64,000 bases of DNA from Duganella sp. CF458 (GCF_900113115.1 NZ_FOOF01000018.1:62001-126000); one strand, 5' to 3'. Positions 1 through 9,780 are shown, numbered from the stretch's first letter. Notes: generated from the letters alone by a model not told the origin. Program-made: numbers and translations.

Positions 1-1
1 G

Positions 2-1012
2 ACGGTGGAAAGCAATGCCCTGTCGTCCGGCCCGGTGGTTACCGGCTCGATCCAGCCTGAGCGCAAGGCCGACCTGCGCGCCGAAGTGGGCGCCGTCGTC
101 ATGCAAGTGCTGAAAGAGAATGGCGAAGTGGTCAAGAAAGGCGACTTGCTGGTGCGCCTGGACGATACCTCGCTGCGCGACGCGCTGAACTCGGCCCAGG
201 AAGCGGTGCGCGCCTCGACCCAGTCGATGGACCAGGCCGAACGGGTGCTGGTGCGCCAGAAAACCCTGAAAGCGTCCGGCATGGTGTCTTCGCAGGTGCT
301 GGAAGACGCCGAAGTGCGCCGCAACAATGCCCAGTCCGACCTGTCGGCCGCCAAAGCCCGCCTGGTTGCCGCCAACCAGCAGCTGACCCGCACCCTGGTG
401 CGCGCGCCGTTCGACGGCATCGTCTCCGAGCGTAAAGTCTCGGCCGGCGACACCGCCCAGATCGGCAAGGAACTGGTGAAAGTGGTCGACCCGGCTTCGA
501 TGCGCTTCGAAGGCCGCGTTTCCGCCGACTCGGTGGGCGTGGTCAAGGCAGGGCAGGGCGTGGTGTTCGCCATCAACGGCTACCCGGGCCAGAACTTCCT
601 GGGCAAGGTCAAGCGCGTCGACCCGGCCGCCAACCCGGTGACCCGTCAAGTGGAAGTGCTGGTCGATTTCGCCGACAAGAACCTGCCGCGCGTTGCCGGA
701 CTGTTCGCCGAAGGCCGCATCGAAGCGGAAACCAGCTCGGCCCTGATGGTGCCGGAATCGGCCCTGGTCAAGCAAGGCGACACCACCTACGTCTGGAAGA
801 TCAAGGACAAGGCCCTGGCCAAAGCGCAGCTGCAGATGGGCGCACGCGACGCGCGCAGCGGCAACTGGCAGGTGCAGACCGGCCTGTCGAAAGGCGACAT
901 CGTGATGCGCACCCCGGCCTCCGGCTTCCGCGACGGCCAGAAGGTCGACCTGCAGATGAACAAGGCGGTTGCATCCGCCTCGGTGCCGGCCGATGCCGTC
1001 AAGGGTAACTAA
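2..1012 (+). CDS. RND efflux periplasmic adaptor (membrane fusion protein), 5' partial
   Basis: This is the periplasmic adaptor of a tripartite RND pump, linking inner-membrane permease to outer-membrane channel. The reading frame is open at the window edge, so the N-terminus and signal peptide are missing. The first half of the lipoyl domain (VKKGDLLVRLDD), a helical hairpin over about residues 55-125, the second lipoyl half (RAPFDGIVSERKVSAGD) and a beta-barrel (RVDPAANPVTRQVEV) are visible in the order usual for the AcrA/MexA family. It lies 31 bp before an RND permease gene on the same strand, so the two are probably co-transcribed. Substrate cannot be read from the sequence. The family call is firm. 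Confidence 0.93.
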   Translation, partial: TVESNALSSGPVVTGSIQPERKADLRAEVGAVVMQVLKENGEVVKKGDLLVRLDDTSLRDALNSAQEAVRASTQSMDQAERVLVRQKTLKASGMVSSQVLEDAEVRRNNAQSDLSAAKARLVAANQQLTRTLVRAPFDGIVSERKVSAGDTAQIGKELVKVVDPASMRFEGRVSADSVGVVKAGQGVVFAINGYPGQNFLGKVKRVDPAANPVTRQVEVLVDFADKNLPRVAGLFAEGRIEAETSSALMVPESALVKQGDTTYVWKIKDKALAKAQLQMGARDARSGNWQVQTGLSKGDIVMRTPASGFRDGQKVDLQMNKAVASASVPADAVKGN

Positions 1013-1043
1013 GGTAATGCTGGGAAACCGGGGAAACTAAACC

Positions 1044-4000
1044 ATGTTCCTTTCCAATTTCAGTATCAAGCGCCCCGTCGCCATGATCGTGCTGATCGTG
1101 GCGATGATGGCGATGGGCCTGCTGGCCCTGTCCAAGCTGCGCGTCAACCAGAATCCGGACGTCGAGATTCCGCTGTTGATCGTCAACATCCCGTATCCGG
1201 GTGCTTCGCCGGAAACGGTGGAACGCGAGGTGGTCAACCGCCTTGAAAAATCGCTGCAGTCGATCGCCGGCGTGACCGACCTGTACTCGACCTCGCGCGA
1301 GGGCAGCGCCACCATCGAAATGCGCTTCACGTTCCAGAAGAACCTGATCGAAGCGTCGGACGAGGTGCGCAACGCCATTGCCGCGGTGCGCTACAAGCTG
1401 CCGACCGAGATGCGCGAGCCGATGATCCAGCGTATCGACACCTCGGCCGACCCGATCATGCAGATGTCGCTGTCGTCCAAGACCCAGTCGCACGCCGTGC
1501 TGTCGCGTCTTGCGGAAGACAAGCTGGCTGACCGCTACCGCGCGCTCGATGGCGTGGCCGTGGTGAACGTCAACGGCTCGCTGCGGCGCGAACTGTCGGT
1601 GCTGCTGCGTGCCGACAAGCTGCGCGAGTTCAACGTCTCGGTGGCCGAGGTGGCCAACGCGGTGCGCATGCAGAACACCAATGCCCCGGTGGGCAAGGTG
1701 CGCGGCGACCTGGAAGAGAAGGCGATCCGCCTGGTGGGCCGTATCGAGCGTCCGGAAGAATTCAAGGACATCGTGGTCAAGCGCAATGGCGACCAGCTGA
1801 TCCGCCTGGGCCAGGTGGCGACCATCGAAGACGGCTTTGCCGAGATCAATAACGTCAGCCTGCGCTCCGGCAAGCCGAACGTCGGCCTGGCCGTGATCCG
1901 CGCCCGCGACGCTTCCACCGTGTCGGTGGCCAAGGCGGTGCGCCAGCTGACCGACGATATCAACAAGGAATTCAAGGATGAAGGCCAGGGCACCTCGCTG
2001 GAAGTGACCCGCGACGGCGGCGAAGACGCGCAGGATTCCCTGAACAACGTGATCGAGGCGCTGGTGTTTGGCGCCGTGCTGACCATCTTCGTGGTGTACG
2101 CCTTCCTGAACTCCTGGCGCTCCACCCTGATCACCGCGCTGTCGCTGCCGACCTCCGTGATCGCGGCCTTCATCGCGGTGTGGCTGTGCGGCTTCACGCT
2201 GAACTTCATGACCCTGCTCGGCCTGTCGCTGGCGATCGGCGTGCTGATCGACGATGCGATCGTGGTGCGCGAAAACATCGTGCGCCATATGCAGAACGGC
2301 TCCGACCGCCGCAAGGCAGCGCTGGAAGGCACGGCCGAAATCGGCCTGGCCGTGGCAGCGACCACCTTCTCCATCATGGCGGTGTTCATCCCGGTCGCCT
2401 TCATGGGCGGCATGCCGGGTGAATGGTTCCGTCCATTCGCGCTGACCGTGACCTGCTCGGTGGCCGTGTCGCTGTTCATCTCCTTCACGCTGGACCCGAT
2501 GCTGTCGGCCTACTGGGGCGACCCGCCGGACCACCACAACGCGCCGAAGAAGGGTATCGGCAAGGTGCTGGACAAGTTCAACCACTGGTTCGACCACCAG
2601 GCCGACCGTTACGGCAAGGTGATCGCCTGGGCGCTGCACCACCGCCGCTGGATGGCCGTGATTGCCGTGGCAACCTTCGTTGGCGCGTTGGCCCTGCAGG
2701 GCACGCTGGGCGGCTCAAGCTTCCTGCCGAAGGTGGACTTCGGCACCATCGCGATCGAAGTGCGTACGCCTTCCTCGTCCAGCCTGGAATACACCAGGAC
2801 CAAGATGGACAAGGCAGCCCAGATCGCCCACACCATCAAGGAAGTCAAGGCCACCAGCACCTACGTCAACCTGTCGGGCGGGCGTATCTGGGTCGACATC
2901 GGCAAGCGCAGCGAGCGTAAGCGCGACGCGACCGAAATCGCCATCGAGCTGCGCCAGAAGCTGGCCGGCCTGGTAGGCGGTGAGTTCGTGGTACTGGAAG
3001 ACATCAACAACGGCGCCCGCAAGCCGGTGCAGATCGACTTCGTCGGCCCGGACTCGCGCAAGCTGATGGAGATCACCAACCAGTACATGGAAAAGCTGCG
3101 CCAGGTGAAGGGCGCGGTCGACGTTGGCCTGTCCGAGCAGGATCCGAAGGACGAGCTGCAGATTGAACTGAACCGCGGCCTGGCCAACTCGATGGGCATT
3201 TCCGCCGGCGACGCGGCGCAGTCGCTGCGCGTGGCCTTTGCCGGTATCGAAGTGGGCGACTGGGTCGACCCGACCGGCGAAACCCGCGACGTGGCCGTGC
3301 GCCTGCATCCGGAAGACCGGGTCAGCCCCGACAATATCGAGCGCCTGCCGATCGCCGTCACCGGCACCAACCAGATGGTGCCGCTCGACCAGATCGCCAA
3401 GATCACCATGGGCAAGGGCCCGGCCACCATCCGCCACAAAAACGGCAAGCGCATGGTGTCGGTCTCGGCCAACGTGGAAGGCCGCTCGAACGGTGAAGTG
3501 ATCGAGGAAGCCCGCAAGCTGGCGGCGCAGATGGACTATCCGCCAGGCTTCGGCATGGACGTGGGCGGCTCCGGCAAGGACCAGGCGGAAGTGTTCGGCG
3601 CGATGGGCATTGCCCTGGTGTCGGGCATCGGCCTGATGTACCTGGTGCTGGTGATGCAGTTCGGCTCCTTCACGGCGCCGGGCGCGGTGATGCTGTCCCT
3701 GCCGCTGTCGCTGATCGGCGTGGTGGTGGGCCTGCTGCTGACCGGCGGCACGCTGAACCTGATGAGCTTCATCGGGGTCATCATGCTGATGGGCCTGGTC
3801 GCCAAGAACGCCATCCTGCTGCTCGACGCCGCGCGCAAGCGTGAGGAAGAGGGCTACGGCCGCGAAGACGCGCTGATGTATGCCGGCCGCATGCGTTTGC
3901 GTCCGATCCTGATGACGACCTTCGCGCTGATCGCGGGCATGATGCCGGTGGCGATCGGCATGGGCGAGGGTGGTGAGTTCTACCGTCCGATGGCCGTGGC

Positions 4001-4259
4001 CATCATCGGCGGCACCATCACCTCGACCCTGCTGACCCTGCTGGTGGTGCCGACTTTCTACGACAGCATCGAGATCACCCGCGACAGCATGGTGGCCAAG
4101 TTCAAGCTGCGCGAAGCACGCTGGAACACCGCGGTGGCCTTTGCGCTGACCTTTGTGGAAGCGGTCCTGGCGCTGGTCTTCGTGCGCCTGGTGTACCGCG
4201 TGCTCAAAAAACTGTTCGGCCTGGCCACCGGCCGCGGCCGCCAGCCAAACATTGCCTGA
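1044..4259 (+). CDS. RND efflux permease (HAE1/AcrB-like), first of tandem pair
   Basis: Proton-driven inner-membrane pump subunit of 1071 residues, the usual size for HAE1 permeases. The N-terminal transmembrane helix (RPVAMIVLIVAMMAMGLLAL), two large periplasmic domains and the second helical bundle are in normal order. The TM4 acidic pair is present (GVLIDDAIVV), as is the TM10 lysine (GLVAKNAILLLD) of the proton relay. It follows the adaptor gene by 31 bp. The next gene is a close paralogue, so the operon has one adaptor and two permeases, as in MdtABC/MuxABC-type systems in which two permeases form a heterotrimer. Which inducer or drug it handles is unknown. Confidence 0.95.
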   Translation: MFLSNFSIKRPVAMIVLIVAMMAMGLLALSKLRVNQNPDVEIPLLIVNIPYPGASPETVEREVVNRLEKSLQSIAGVTDLYSTSREGSATIEMRFTFQKNLIEASDEVRNAIAAVRYKLPTEMREPMIQRIDTSADPIMQMSLSSKTQSHAVLSRLAEDKLADRYRALDGVAVVNVNGSLRRELSVLLRADKLREFNVSVAEVANAVRMQNTNAPVGKVRGDLEEKAIRLVGRIERPEEFKDIVVKRNGDQLIRLGQVATIEDGFAEINNVSLRSGKPNVGLAVIRARDASTVSVAKAVRQLTDDINKEFKDEGQGTSLEVTRDGGEDAQDSLNNVIEALVFGAVLTIFVVYAFLNSWRSTLITALSLPTSVIAAFIAVWLCGFTLNFMTLLGLSLAIGVLIDDAIVVRENIVRHMQNGSDRRKAALEGTAEIGLAVAATTFSIMAVFIPVAFMGGMPGEWFRPFALTVTCSVAVSLFISFTLDPMLSAYWGDPPDHHNAPKKGIGKVLDKFNHWFDHQADRYGKVIAWALHHRRWMAVIAVATFVGALALQGTLGGSSFLPKVDFGTIAIEVRTPSSSSLEYTRTKMDKAAQIAHTIKEVKATSTYVNLSGGRIWVDIGKRSERKRDATEIAIELRQKLAGLVGGEFVVLEDINNGARKPVQIDFVGPDSRKLMEITNQYMEKLRQVKGAVDVGLSEQDPKDELQIELNRGLANSMGISAGDAAQSLRVAFAGIEVGDWVDPTGETRDVAVRLHPEDRVSPDNIERLPIAVTGTNQMVPLDQIAKITMGKGPATIRHKNGKRMVSVSANVEGRSNGEVIEEARKLAAQMDYPPGFGMDVGGSGKDQAEVFGAMGIALVSGIGLMYLVLVMQFGSFTAPGAVMLSLPLSLIGVVVGLLLTGGTLNLMSFIGVIMLMGLVAKNAILLLDAARKREEEGYGREDALMYAGRMRLRPILMTTFALIAGMMPVAIGMGEGGEFYRPMAVAIIGGTITSTLLTLLVVPTFYDSIEITRDSMVAKFKLREARWNTAVAFALTFVEAVLALVFVRLVYRVLKKLFGLATGRGRQPNIA

Positions 4260-4281
4260 TGCCTGTTTGGCAGGTGCAAGG

Positions 4282-4303
4282 AAGGGCCTGCGGGCCCTTT
4301 TTT
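4282..4303 (+). terminator. Intrinsic terminator or attenuator between the two RND permease genes
   Basis: A 7-bp GC-rich stem (AAGGGCC/GGCCCTT) with a TGCG loop runs into a T tract. It sits 22 bp after the first permease stop and 31 bp before the second permease start. It could reduce or uncouple expression of the second permease. Confidence 0.7.
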
Positions 4304-4334
4304 GATACTTCACAAATTAACAAAAAGTTAATCA

Positions 4335-7300
4335 ATGTTTTTATCTAACTTTAGTGTCAAGCGCCCGGTCGCGATGATCGTGCTGATCGTCGCGATGATG
4401 GCGATGGGCTTGCTGGCCCTGTCCAAATTGCGCGTGAACCAGAATCCGGATGTCGAAATCCCGATGCTGTTCATTAACATCCCGTATCCCGGCGCGTCGC
4501 CGGAAACGGTGGAGCGCGAAGTGGTCAATCGCCTGGAAAAATCGCTACAGTCGATTGCCGGCGTGACCCAGATCGAGTCCGATTCCCGTGAGGGCGTTGC
4601 CACCTTCGAGATCGAGTTCTCGTTCGACAAGAACCTGATCGAAGCCTCGGACGAGGTGCGCAATGCCATCGCCTCGGTGCGCTACAAGCTGCCTACCGAG
4701 ATGCGCGAACCGATGATCCAGCGTATCGACACCAGCCAGGAACCGGTGATGCAGCTGTCGCTGTCTTCCAAGACCCAGTCGCACGCCATGATTTCGCGCG
4801 TGGCCGAAGACAAGCTGGCCGACCGCTATCGCGGACTGGATGGCGTGGCGGTGGTCAACGTCAACGGCGCGCTGCGGCGCGAGCTGTCGGTGCTGCTGCG
4901 CGCCGACAAGCTGCGCGAATTCAATGTCTCGGTGGCCGAAGTGGCCCAGGCGCTGCGCATGCAGAACACCAATGCGCCGGTCGGCAAGGTGCGCGGCGAC
5001 CTGGAAGAGAAGGCGATCCGCCTGGTGGGCCGCATCGAGCGTCCGGAAGAATTCAAGGACGTGGTGGTCAAGCGCAGCGGCGACCAACTGGTGCGCCTGG
5101 GCCAGTTGGCCACCATTGAAGACGGTTTTGCCGAAATCAATAACGTGAGCCTGCGCTCCAACAAGGATAACGTCGGCCTGAGCATCGTCCGCGCGCGCGA
5201 CGCTTCGGCCGTTTCGGTGGCCAAGAAGATCCGCGAGCTGACCGAAGAAATCAACAAGGAGCTGGATGCCGAAGGGCTGGGCACCAAGCTGGAGGTGACG
5301 CGCGACGGCGGCGAACAGGCGCAGCGCTCCCTGAACAATGTGATCGAAGCGCTGGTGTTCGGCGCCGTGCTGACCATCTTCGTGGTGTACGCCTTCCTGA
5401 ACTCCTGGCGCTCCACCCTGATCACCGCGCTGTCGCTGCCGACCTCCGTGATCGCGGCCTTCATCGCGGTCTGGCTGTGCGGCTTCACGCTGAACTTCAT
5501 GACCCTGCTCGGCCTGTCGCTGGCGATCGGCGTGCTGATCGACGATGCGATCGTGGTGCGTGAAAACATCGTGCGCCATATGCAGAACGGCTCCGATCGT
5601 CGCAGCGCGGCCTTGAACGGCACGGCGGAAATCGGCCTGGCCGTGGCGGCCACCACCTTCTCGATCATGGCGGTGTTCATCCCGGTCGCCTTCATGTCGG
5701 GCATGGCCGGCCAGTGGTTCCGCCCATTTGCGCTGACCGTGACCTGCTCGGTGGCTGTGTCGCTGTTCATTTCCTTCACGCTGGACCCGATGCTGTCGGC
5801 CTTCTGGGGCGACCCGCCGGACCACCACAACGCGCCGAAGCAGGGCATCGGCAAGGTGCTGGACAGGTTCAACCACTGGTTCGACCACCAGGCCGACCGT
5901 TACGGCAAGGTGATCGCCTGGGCGTTGCACCACCGCCGCTGGATGGGCGTCATCGCCTTTGCCTCCCTGGTCGGCGCCATCGCGCTGCAGGCGACGATGG
6001 GCGGCACCAGCTTCCTGCCGAAGCAGGACATCGGCATGATCAAGGTCGAAGTGCGCACCCCGTCTTCATCGAGCCTGGCTTACACCCGCAGCAAGATGTC
6101 CAAGGTGTCCGAGCTCGCACTGGGCGTGAAAGACGTGAAGGCCACCAATGTATACGTCAACCTGTCCGGCGGCTCGGTCTATGTCGACATCGGCAAGCGC
6201 AGCGAGCGTAAGCGCAATGCGCAGGATATCGGCAGCGAGTTGCGCCAGAAGCTGGCCGGCATGGTGGGCGGTGAATTCACCGTGATCGACGACTTCTCCA
6301 ACAACGGCCGCAAGCCGGTGCAGATCGACTTCATCGGTCCGGACTCGCGCAAGCTGATGGAGATCACCAACCAGTTCATGGAAAAGCTGCGCCAGGTGCC
6401 GGGTGCGGTGGACGTGGGCCTGTCGGAACAGGATCCGAAAGCGGAGTTGCAGATTGAGCTGAACCGCGGCCTGGCCAACTCGATGGGCATTTCCGCCGGT
6501 GACGCGGCGCAATCGCTGCGCGTGGCGTTCGCCGGTATCGAGGTGGGCGACTGGGTCGACCCGACCGGCGAAACCCGCGACGTGGCCGTGCGCCTGCATC
6601 CGCTGGACCGTCTCAGCCTGGAAAACATCGAGCGCCTGCCGATCAGCGTGCCGGGCACCGGCCAGATGGTGCCGCTGGACCAGATCGCCCGCATTACCAT
6701 GGGCAAGGGCCCGGCCGCCATCCGCCACCTGAACGGCATGCGCACCATCTCGGTGAGCGCCAACGTGGAAGGCCGCTCGGCCGGCGAAGTGAATAAGGAT
6801 GCCCAGAAGATCGCCAAGGAAATGAGTTATCCGCCAGGCTTCGGCATGGACGTCGGCGGCGCCGGCAAAGACCAGAACGAAGTGTTCGGCGCGATGGGCA
6901 TTGCCCTGTTGTCGGGCATCGGCCTGATGTACCTGGTGCTGGTGATGCAGTTCGGCTCGTTTACCGCGCCGGGCGCGGTGATGCTGTCCTTGCCGCTGTC
7001 CCTGATCGGCGTGGTGGTCGGCTTGCTGGTCACCGGCAGCACCTTGAACCTGATGTCGCTGATCGGGGTGATCATGCTGATGGGCCTGGTCGCCAAGAAT
7101 GCCATCCTGCTGCTCGATGCGGCCCGCAAACAGGAAGAAGAGGGCGTCGGCCGCGAGGAAGCGCTGATGAACGCCGGCCGCATGCGCCTGCGCCCGATCC
7201 TGATGACGACCTTCGCCCTGATCGCCGGCATGATGCCGGTGGCCATTGGCTGGGGCGACGGCGGCCAGTTCTATGCACCGATGGCGGTGGCGATTATTGG

Positions 7301-7547
7301 CGGCACCATCACGTCGACCTTGCTGACCTTGCTGGTCGTGCCGACCTTCTACGACAGTATCGAGATCGCCAAGGACCGCATGATCGCCAAGTTCCACCGC
7401 CGCGATGAACGCTGGGGCGCCGCACTGGCCTTCATCTTGACGTTCCTCGAGGCAATCCTGGCCCTGGTCTTCGTCCGCTTGGCATTCCGCCTGGTCATGA
7501 AGCTGGTCTGGCTTGTAACCGGAAAGCGACAATCGGTCGCTGCCTGA
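4335..7547 (+). CDS. RND efflux permease (HAE1/AcrB-like), second of tandem pair
   Basis: A 1070-residue RND permease, highly similar to the preceding one through most of its length. The proton-relay residues are intact (GVLIDDAIVV in TM4; GLVAKNAILLLD in TM10). The ATG begins the same FLSNFS-VKRPVAMIV N-terminus. Differences cluster in the periplasmic domains, for example residues 70-90 (QIESDSREGVATFEIEFSF against LYSTSREGSATIEMRFTF), where substrate contacts are expected. This fits an asymmetric two-permease pump. A terminator-like hairpin lies between the two permease genes, so relative expression may be tuned. Some DNA blocks are nearly identical to the first copy, which suggests gene conversion. 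Confidence 0.95.
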   Translation: MFLSNFSVKRPVAMIVLIVAMMAMGLLALSKLRVNQNPDVEIPMLFINIPYPGASPETVEREVVNRLEKSLQSIAGVTQIESDSREGVATFEIEFSFDKNLIEASDEVRNAIASVRYKLPTEMREPMIQRIDTSQEPVMQLSLSSKTQSHAMISRVAEDKLADRYRGLDGVAVVNVNGALRRELSVLLRADKLREFNVSVAEVAQALRMQNTNAPVGKVRGDLEEKAIRLVGRIERPEEFKDVVVKRSGDQLVRLGQLATIEDGFAEINNVSLRSNKDNVGLSIVRARDASAVSVAKKIRELTEEINKELDAEGLGTKLEVTRDGGEQAQRSLNNVIEALVFGAVLTIFVVYAFLNSWRSTLITALSLPTSVIAAFIAVWLCGFTLNFMTLLGLSLAIGVLIDDAIVVRENIVRHMQNGSDRRSAALNGTAEIGLAVAATTFSIMAVFIPVAFMSGMAGQWFRPFALTVTCSVAVSLFISFTLDPMLSAFWGDPPDHHNAPKQGIGKVLDRFNHWFDHQADRYGKVIAWALHHRRWMGVIAFASLVGAIALQATMGGTSFLPKQDIGMIKVEVRTPSSSSLAYTRSKMSKVSELALGVKDVKATNVYVNLSGGSVYVDIGKRSERKRNAQDIGSELRQKLAGMVGGEFTVIDDFSNNGRKPVQIDFIGPDSRKLMEITNQFMEKLRQVPGAVDVGLSEQDPKAELQIELNRGLANSMGISAGDAAQSLRVAFAGIEVGDWVDPTGETRDVAVRLHPLDRLSLENIERLPISVPGTGQMVPLDQIARITMGKGPAAIRHLNGMRTISVSANVEGRSAGEVNKDAQKIAKEMSYPPGFGMDVGGAGKDQNEVFGAMGIALLSGIGLMYLVLVMQFGSFTAPGAVMLSLPLSLIGVVVGLLVTGSTLNLMSLIGVIMLMGLVAKNAILLLDAARKQEEEGVGREEALMNAGRMRLRPILMTTFALIAGMMPVAIGWGDGGQFYAPMAVAIIGGTITSTLLTLLVVPTFYDSIEIAKDRMIAKFHRRDERWGAALAFILTFLEAILALVFVRLAFRLVMKLVWLVTGKRQSVAA

Positions 7548-7553
7548 TTCAAG

Positions 7554-7590
7554 CTTTTCCCTGGGAAAAGGGCCTTCGGGCCCTACTTTA
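7554..7590 (+). terminator. Putative terminator after the RND operon
   Basis: A 6-bp stem AGGGCC/GGCCCT with a TTCG tetraloop (stem arms at 7569-7574 and 7579-7584) is preceded by a CTTTTCCC/GGGAAAAG hairpin and followed by a short T-rich stretch (ACTTTATT). It ends the efflux operon before the FadL gene. Confidence 0.6.
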
Positions 7591-7710
7591 TTACACTATT
7601 TTCAATTAAAAAGCACCGTCGTACGGTTTTGGTGTAGACTGCGGTGCCCTTGCACGTTTCTAGCGACGCAAGGTTAAACATATATCAATAACGAACAGCC
7701 GAGACCTACC

Positions 7711-9156
7711 TTGAACCCAAAATACCTCTCCCTGATGGTTGCTGCAGCCCTGTCGGCTGCTGCAATGAACGCTAACGCATCCGGTTACCGCTTCGGTTCC
7801 CAGTCCGTGTCCGGCCAGGGCACTGCGGACTCCAACACCGCTGAAGCCGCCGACGCTTCCACCATTTTCGCCAATCCAGCCGGCCTGTCCCGTCTGGAAG
7901 GCACCCAGATTTCCGGCGGCGTCACCGCCGTGGTACCGCACTCGACCTACGACGACCAAGGCTCCCGCCGTTACGCCAACATCGGCGCTACCGGTGGTGC
8001 AGCGCACCAGGACGACTATGCCCCAAGCGCGGTGGCCGCTCCTTCCCTGTACGTTTCCCATAAGTTGAACGACCAGTGGGCCGTCGGTTTCGGCACCTTC
8101 GTGCCTTACGGCGCGAAGCTGGACTATGACAACAACTGGGCCGGCCGCTACGCGCTGACCAGCATCGACCTGAAGTCGGTCACCCTGAACCCATCCATGT
8201 CCTTCAAGCTGAACGAGCAACACTCCTTCGGCTTCGGTATCGATGCCGAGTTCATGAAAGCCAAGCTGGGCCAGGGCGTTGACGTGCCGGGCTCCATCAT
8301 GTTCCTGAGCGCCAATGCCGCCAACCCAGCAATCGCTGCGCGCCGTGCCGCACTGCTGCAAGCGATCGTTGCCAACGGTGGCAACCCAGCTGCCCTGGCA
8401 GCCGCCAAAGACGGCCATGCCACCATGGACGGCAAGGATTGGGGCGTAGGCTTCAACCTGGGCTACATGTTCAACCTGAGCAAGGACACCCGCTTCGGCC
8501 TGTCCTACCGTTCGTCGATCCACCACAAGCTGAAAGGCGACGCGGTATGGGACTTCTCCACCGTCACCACCGATGCAAAGGTGAACGCCGTACTGCAAGC
8601 TTCCTCGCGCAAGTCCAACTCGCCAGCGCTGGTTGACATCAAGACCCCGGAAACCCTGTCGGCCAGCATCTTCTCCCAAGTTGACGACAAGCTGGCTGTG
8701 ATGGCTGACCTGACCTGGTCCCGTCATTCCCGCATGGAAGACCTGCACATCCAGTTCGTCGGCACCGGCGAAGGCGACGAAGTGATCCGCCAGCAGTGGA
8801 AAAACACCATGCGCGCATCGCTGGGTATGAACTACAAGCTGAACGACGCATGGCTGCTGCGCGCCGGCGTGGCGATTGACGAGTCCCCAGTGGACAAGGC
8901 ATCCCTGCGCCACCCGGCGCTGCCTGATTCGGACCGCAAGCAGATCTCCTTCGGTGCAAACTGGAAGGTAACCGCCAACTCGTCGATCGACTTGGCATAC
9001 AGCTACCTGAAGTTCGACGACGCGTCGTCCACCTACCAAAACCAGTGCAGCACCCTGGCTGGTCCAGGCACCTGCACCGGCAACGGCGAAACCACCATCG
9101 GCACCTGGCGTACCCACATGTCGCTGATCGGCGTGGCGTACAACTACAAGTTCTAA
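7711..9156 (+). CDS. FadL/OmpP1/TodX-family outer-membrane transport protein
   Basis: A 481-residue outer-membrane beta-barrel of the FadL family, which takes up long-chain fatty acids or other hydrophobic compounds. The chosen TTG start gives a signal peptide (about residues 1-24, cut after ALSAAAMNANA). The family's N-terminal hallmark follows: SGYRFGSQSVSGQGTADS, then the NPAG signature in STIFANPAGLSRL. The C-terminus ends in an aromatic strand (VAYNYKF) as expected for BAM insertion. It is monocistronic, with an efflux operon terminator before it and a strong terminator after it. The exact substrate is unknown. Confidence 0.92.
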   Translation: MNPKYLSLMVAAALSAAAMNANASGYRFGSQSVSGQGTADSNTAEAADASTIFANPAGLSRLEGTQISGGVTAVVPHSTYDDQGSRRYANIGATGGAAHQDDYAPSAVAAPSLYVSHKLNDQWAVGFGTFVPYGAKLDYDNNWAGRYALTSIDLKSVTLNPSMSFKLNEQHSFGFGIDAEFMKAKLGQGVDVPGSIMFLSANAANPAIAARRAALLQAIVANGGNPAALAAAKDGHATMDGKDWGVGFNLGYMFNLSKDTRFGLSYRSSIHHKLKGDAVWDFSTVTTDAKVNAVLQASSRKSNSPALVDIKTPETLSASIFSQVDDKLAVMADLTWSRHSRMEDLHIQFVGTGEGDEVIRQQWKNTMRASLGMNYKLNDAWLLRAGVAIDESPVDKASLRHPALPDSDRKQISFGANWKVTANSSIDLAYSYLKFDDASSTYQNQCSTLAGPGTCTGNGETTIGTWRTHMSLIGVAYNYKF

Positions 9157-9177
9157 TCCTCCCAGGATGAACCGAGA

Positions 9178-9204
9178 AGCCGGCGCTAGCGCCGGCTTTT
9201 TTAT
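9178..9204 (+). terminator. Intrinsic terminator of the FadL gene
   Basis: A 9-bp perfect stem AGCCGGCGC/GCGCCGGCT is followed directly by TTTTTTATT, 21 bp after the FadL stop codon. This is a textbook rho-independent terminator. Confidence 0.88.
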
Positions 9205-9393
9205 TCCGACCAGGTATCACCGCCGCGAGATCGCGCCTTTGCCGGCGACGACGCATTAGCTGTAATAGCTCGAGCTTGATCTGACACGGAGTGCCAGATG
9301 GGGGGGGGCAGTGTTTTGGCCGCATTCGGCCACGAACGGACGTTGGCAAAGCCAGGAAAAATACAAGAATAAGCTGGGAGCGTAGAGGATAAG
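9205..9393. other. Non-coding stretch with a nine-G tract
   Basis: No convincing gene was seen. The stretch holds a run of nine G residues (9300-9308) and a small GGCCGCATTCGGCC inverted repeat. The downstream part carries the ribosome binding site (AGAGGATAAG) for the cupin gene. Confidence 0.5.
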
Positions 9394-9780
9394 ATGGTGA
9401 TTAATGTGCAGGTTTGGAATGAACAAACACTGGGCAAGCTCGATATAGAAACAGTGCGAGCACTGTACCAGCCTTACTATCGCTTCCGTGTGCAGCAGGC
9501 TAAGTACAATCCACACACGCCATACCCAGAAAGCGGTGTAGCCAGAACTTACTACGTTGTCGCTGGTCGAATGACGGTTCAGGATGGCCCAACGACCTAT
9601 GTTCTAGAATCTGGGCAGTTCGTTAGCCTGCCAAGGGGAACCTACACGCTGCACCATCCCGATGGCGTCGAGTTTATTAAAGTACTCATGCTGTCAGAGC
9701 AGGTTTGGGAACATGAGAAAAATCTATACGAAACGGAATTTCGTCCAAATCTTCAAACGATTGATTATCGGTTGGTCTAG
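9394..9780 (+). CDS. Small cupin-fold protein
   Basis: A 128-residue protein with a single cupin-like barrel: GRMTVQDG and LESGQFVSLPRGTYTLHHPDGVEFIKVLML look like the two beta-hairpin motifs of RmlC-like cupins. The full metal-binding His set is not clear (HH in motif 2 only), so enzymatic activity cannot be asserted. An AGAGGATAAG ribosome binding site precedes the ATG. The base composition is visibly less GC-rich than the flanking operons, which together with neighbouring orphan genes suggests an accessory segment. No operon partner is evident. Confidence 0.7.
   Translation: MVINVQVWNEQTLGKLDIETVRALYQPYYRFRVQQAKYNPHTPYPESGVARTYYVVAGRMTVQDGPTTYVLESGQFVSLPRGTYTLHHPDGVEFIKVLMLSEQVWEHEKNLYETEFRPNLQTIDYRLV

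Noticed and set aside
999..2642. Long antisense open frames under the RND permeases (also 2715-4313, 4545-5933, 6066-7532)
   Set aside because: They are His/Gln/Arg-rich mirror frames of GC-rich coding DNA. The sense frames carry complete RND motifs.
9300..9308. G9 tract as a phase-variable switch
   Set aside because: It lies 85 bp before the cupin start, outside an evident promoter spacer or reading frame, so no switching role can be supported.
9315..9360. GGCCGCATTCGGCC stretch as an attachment site or IS end
   Set aside because: It is a short, common-looking motif without a matching partner, target duplication or transposase in the window.
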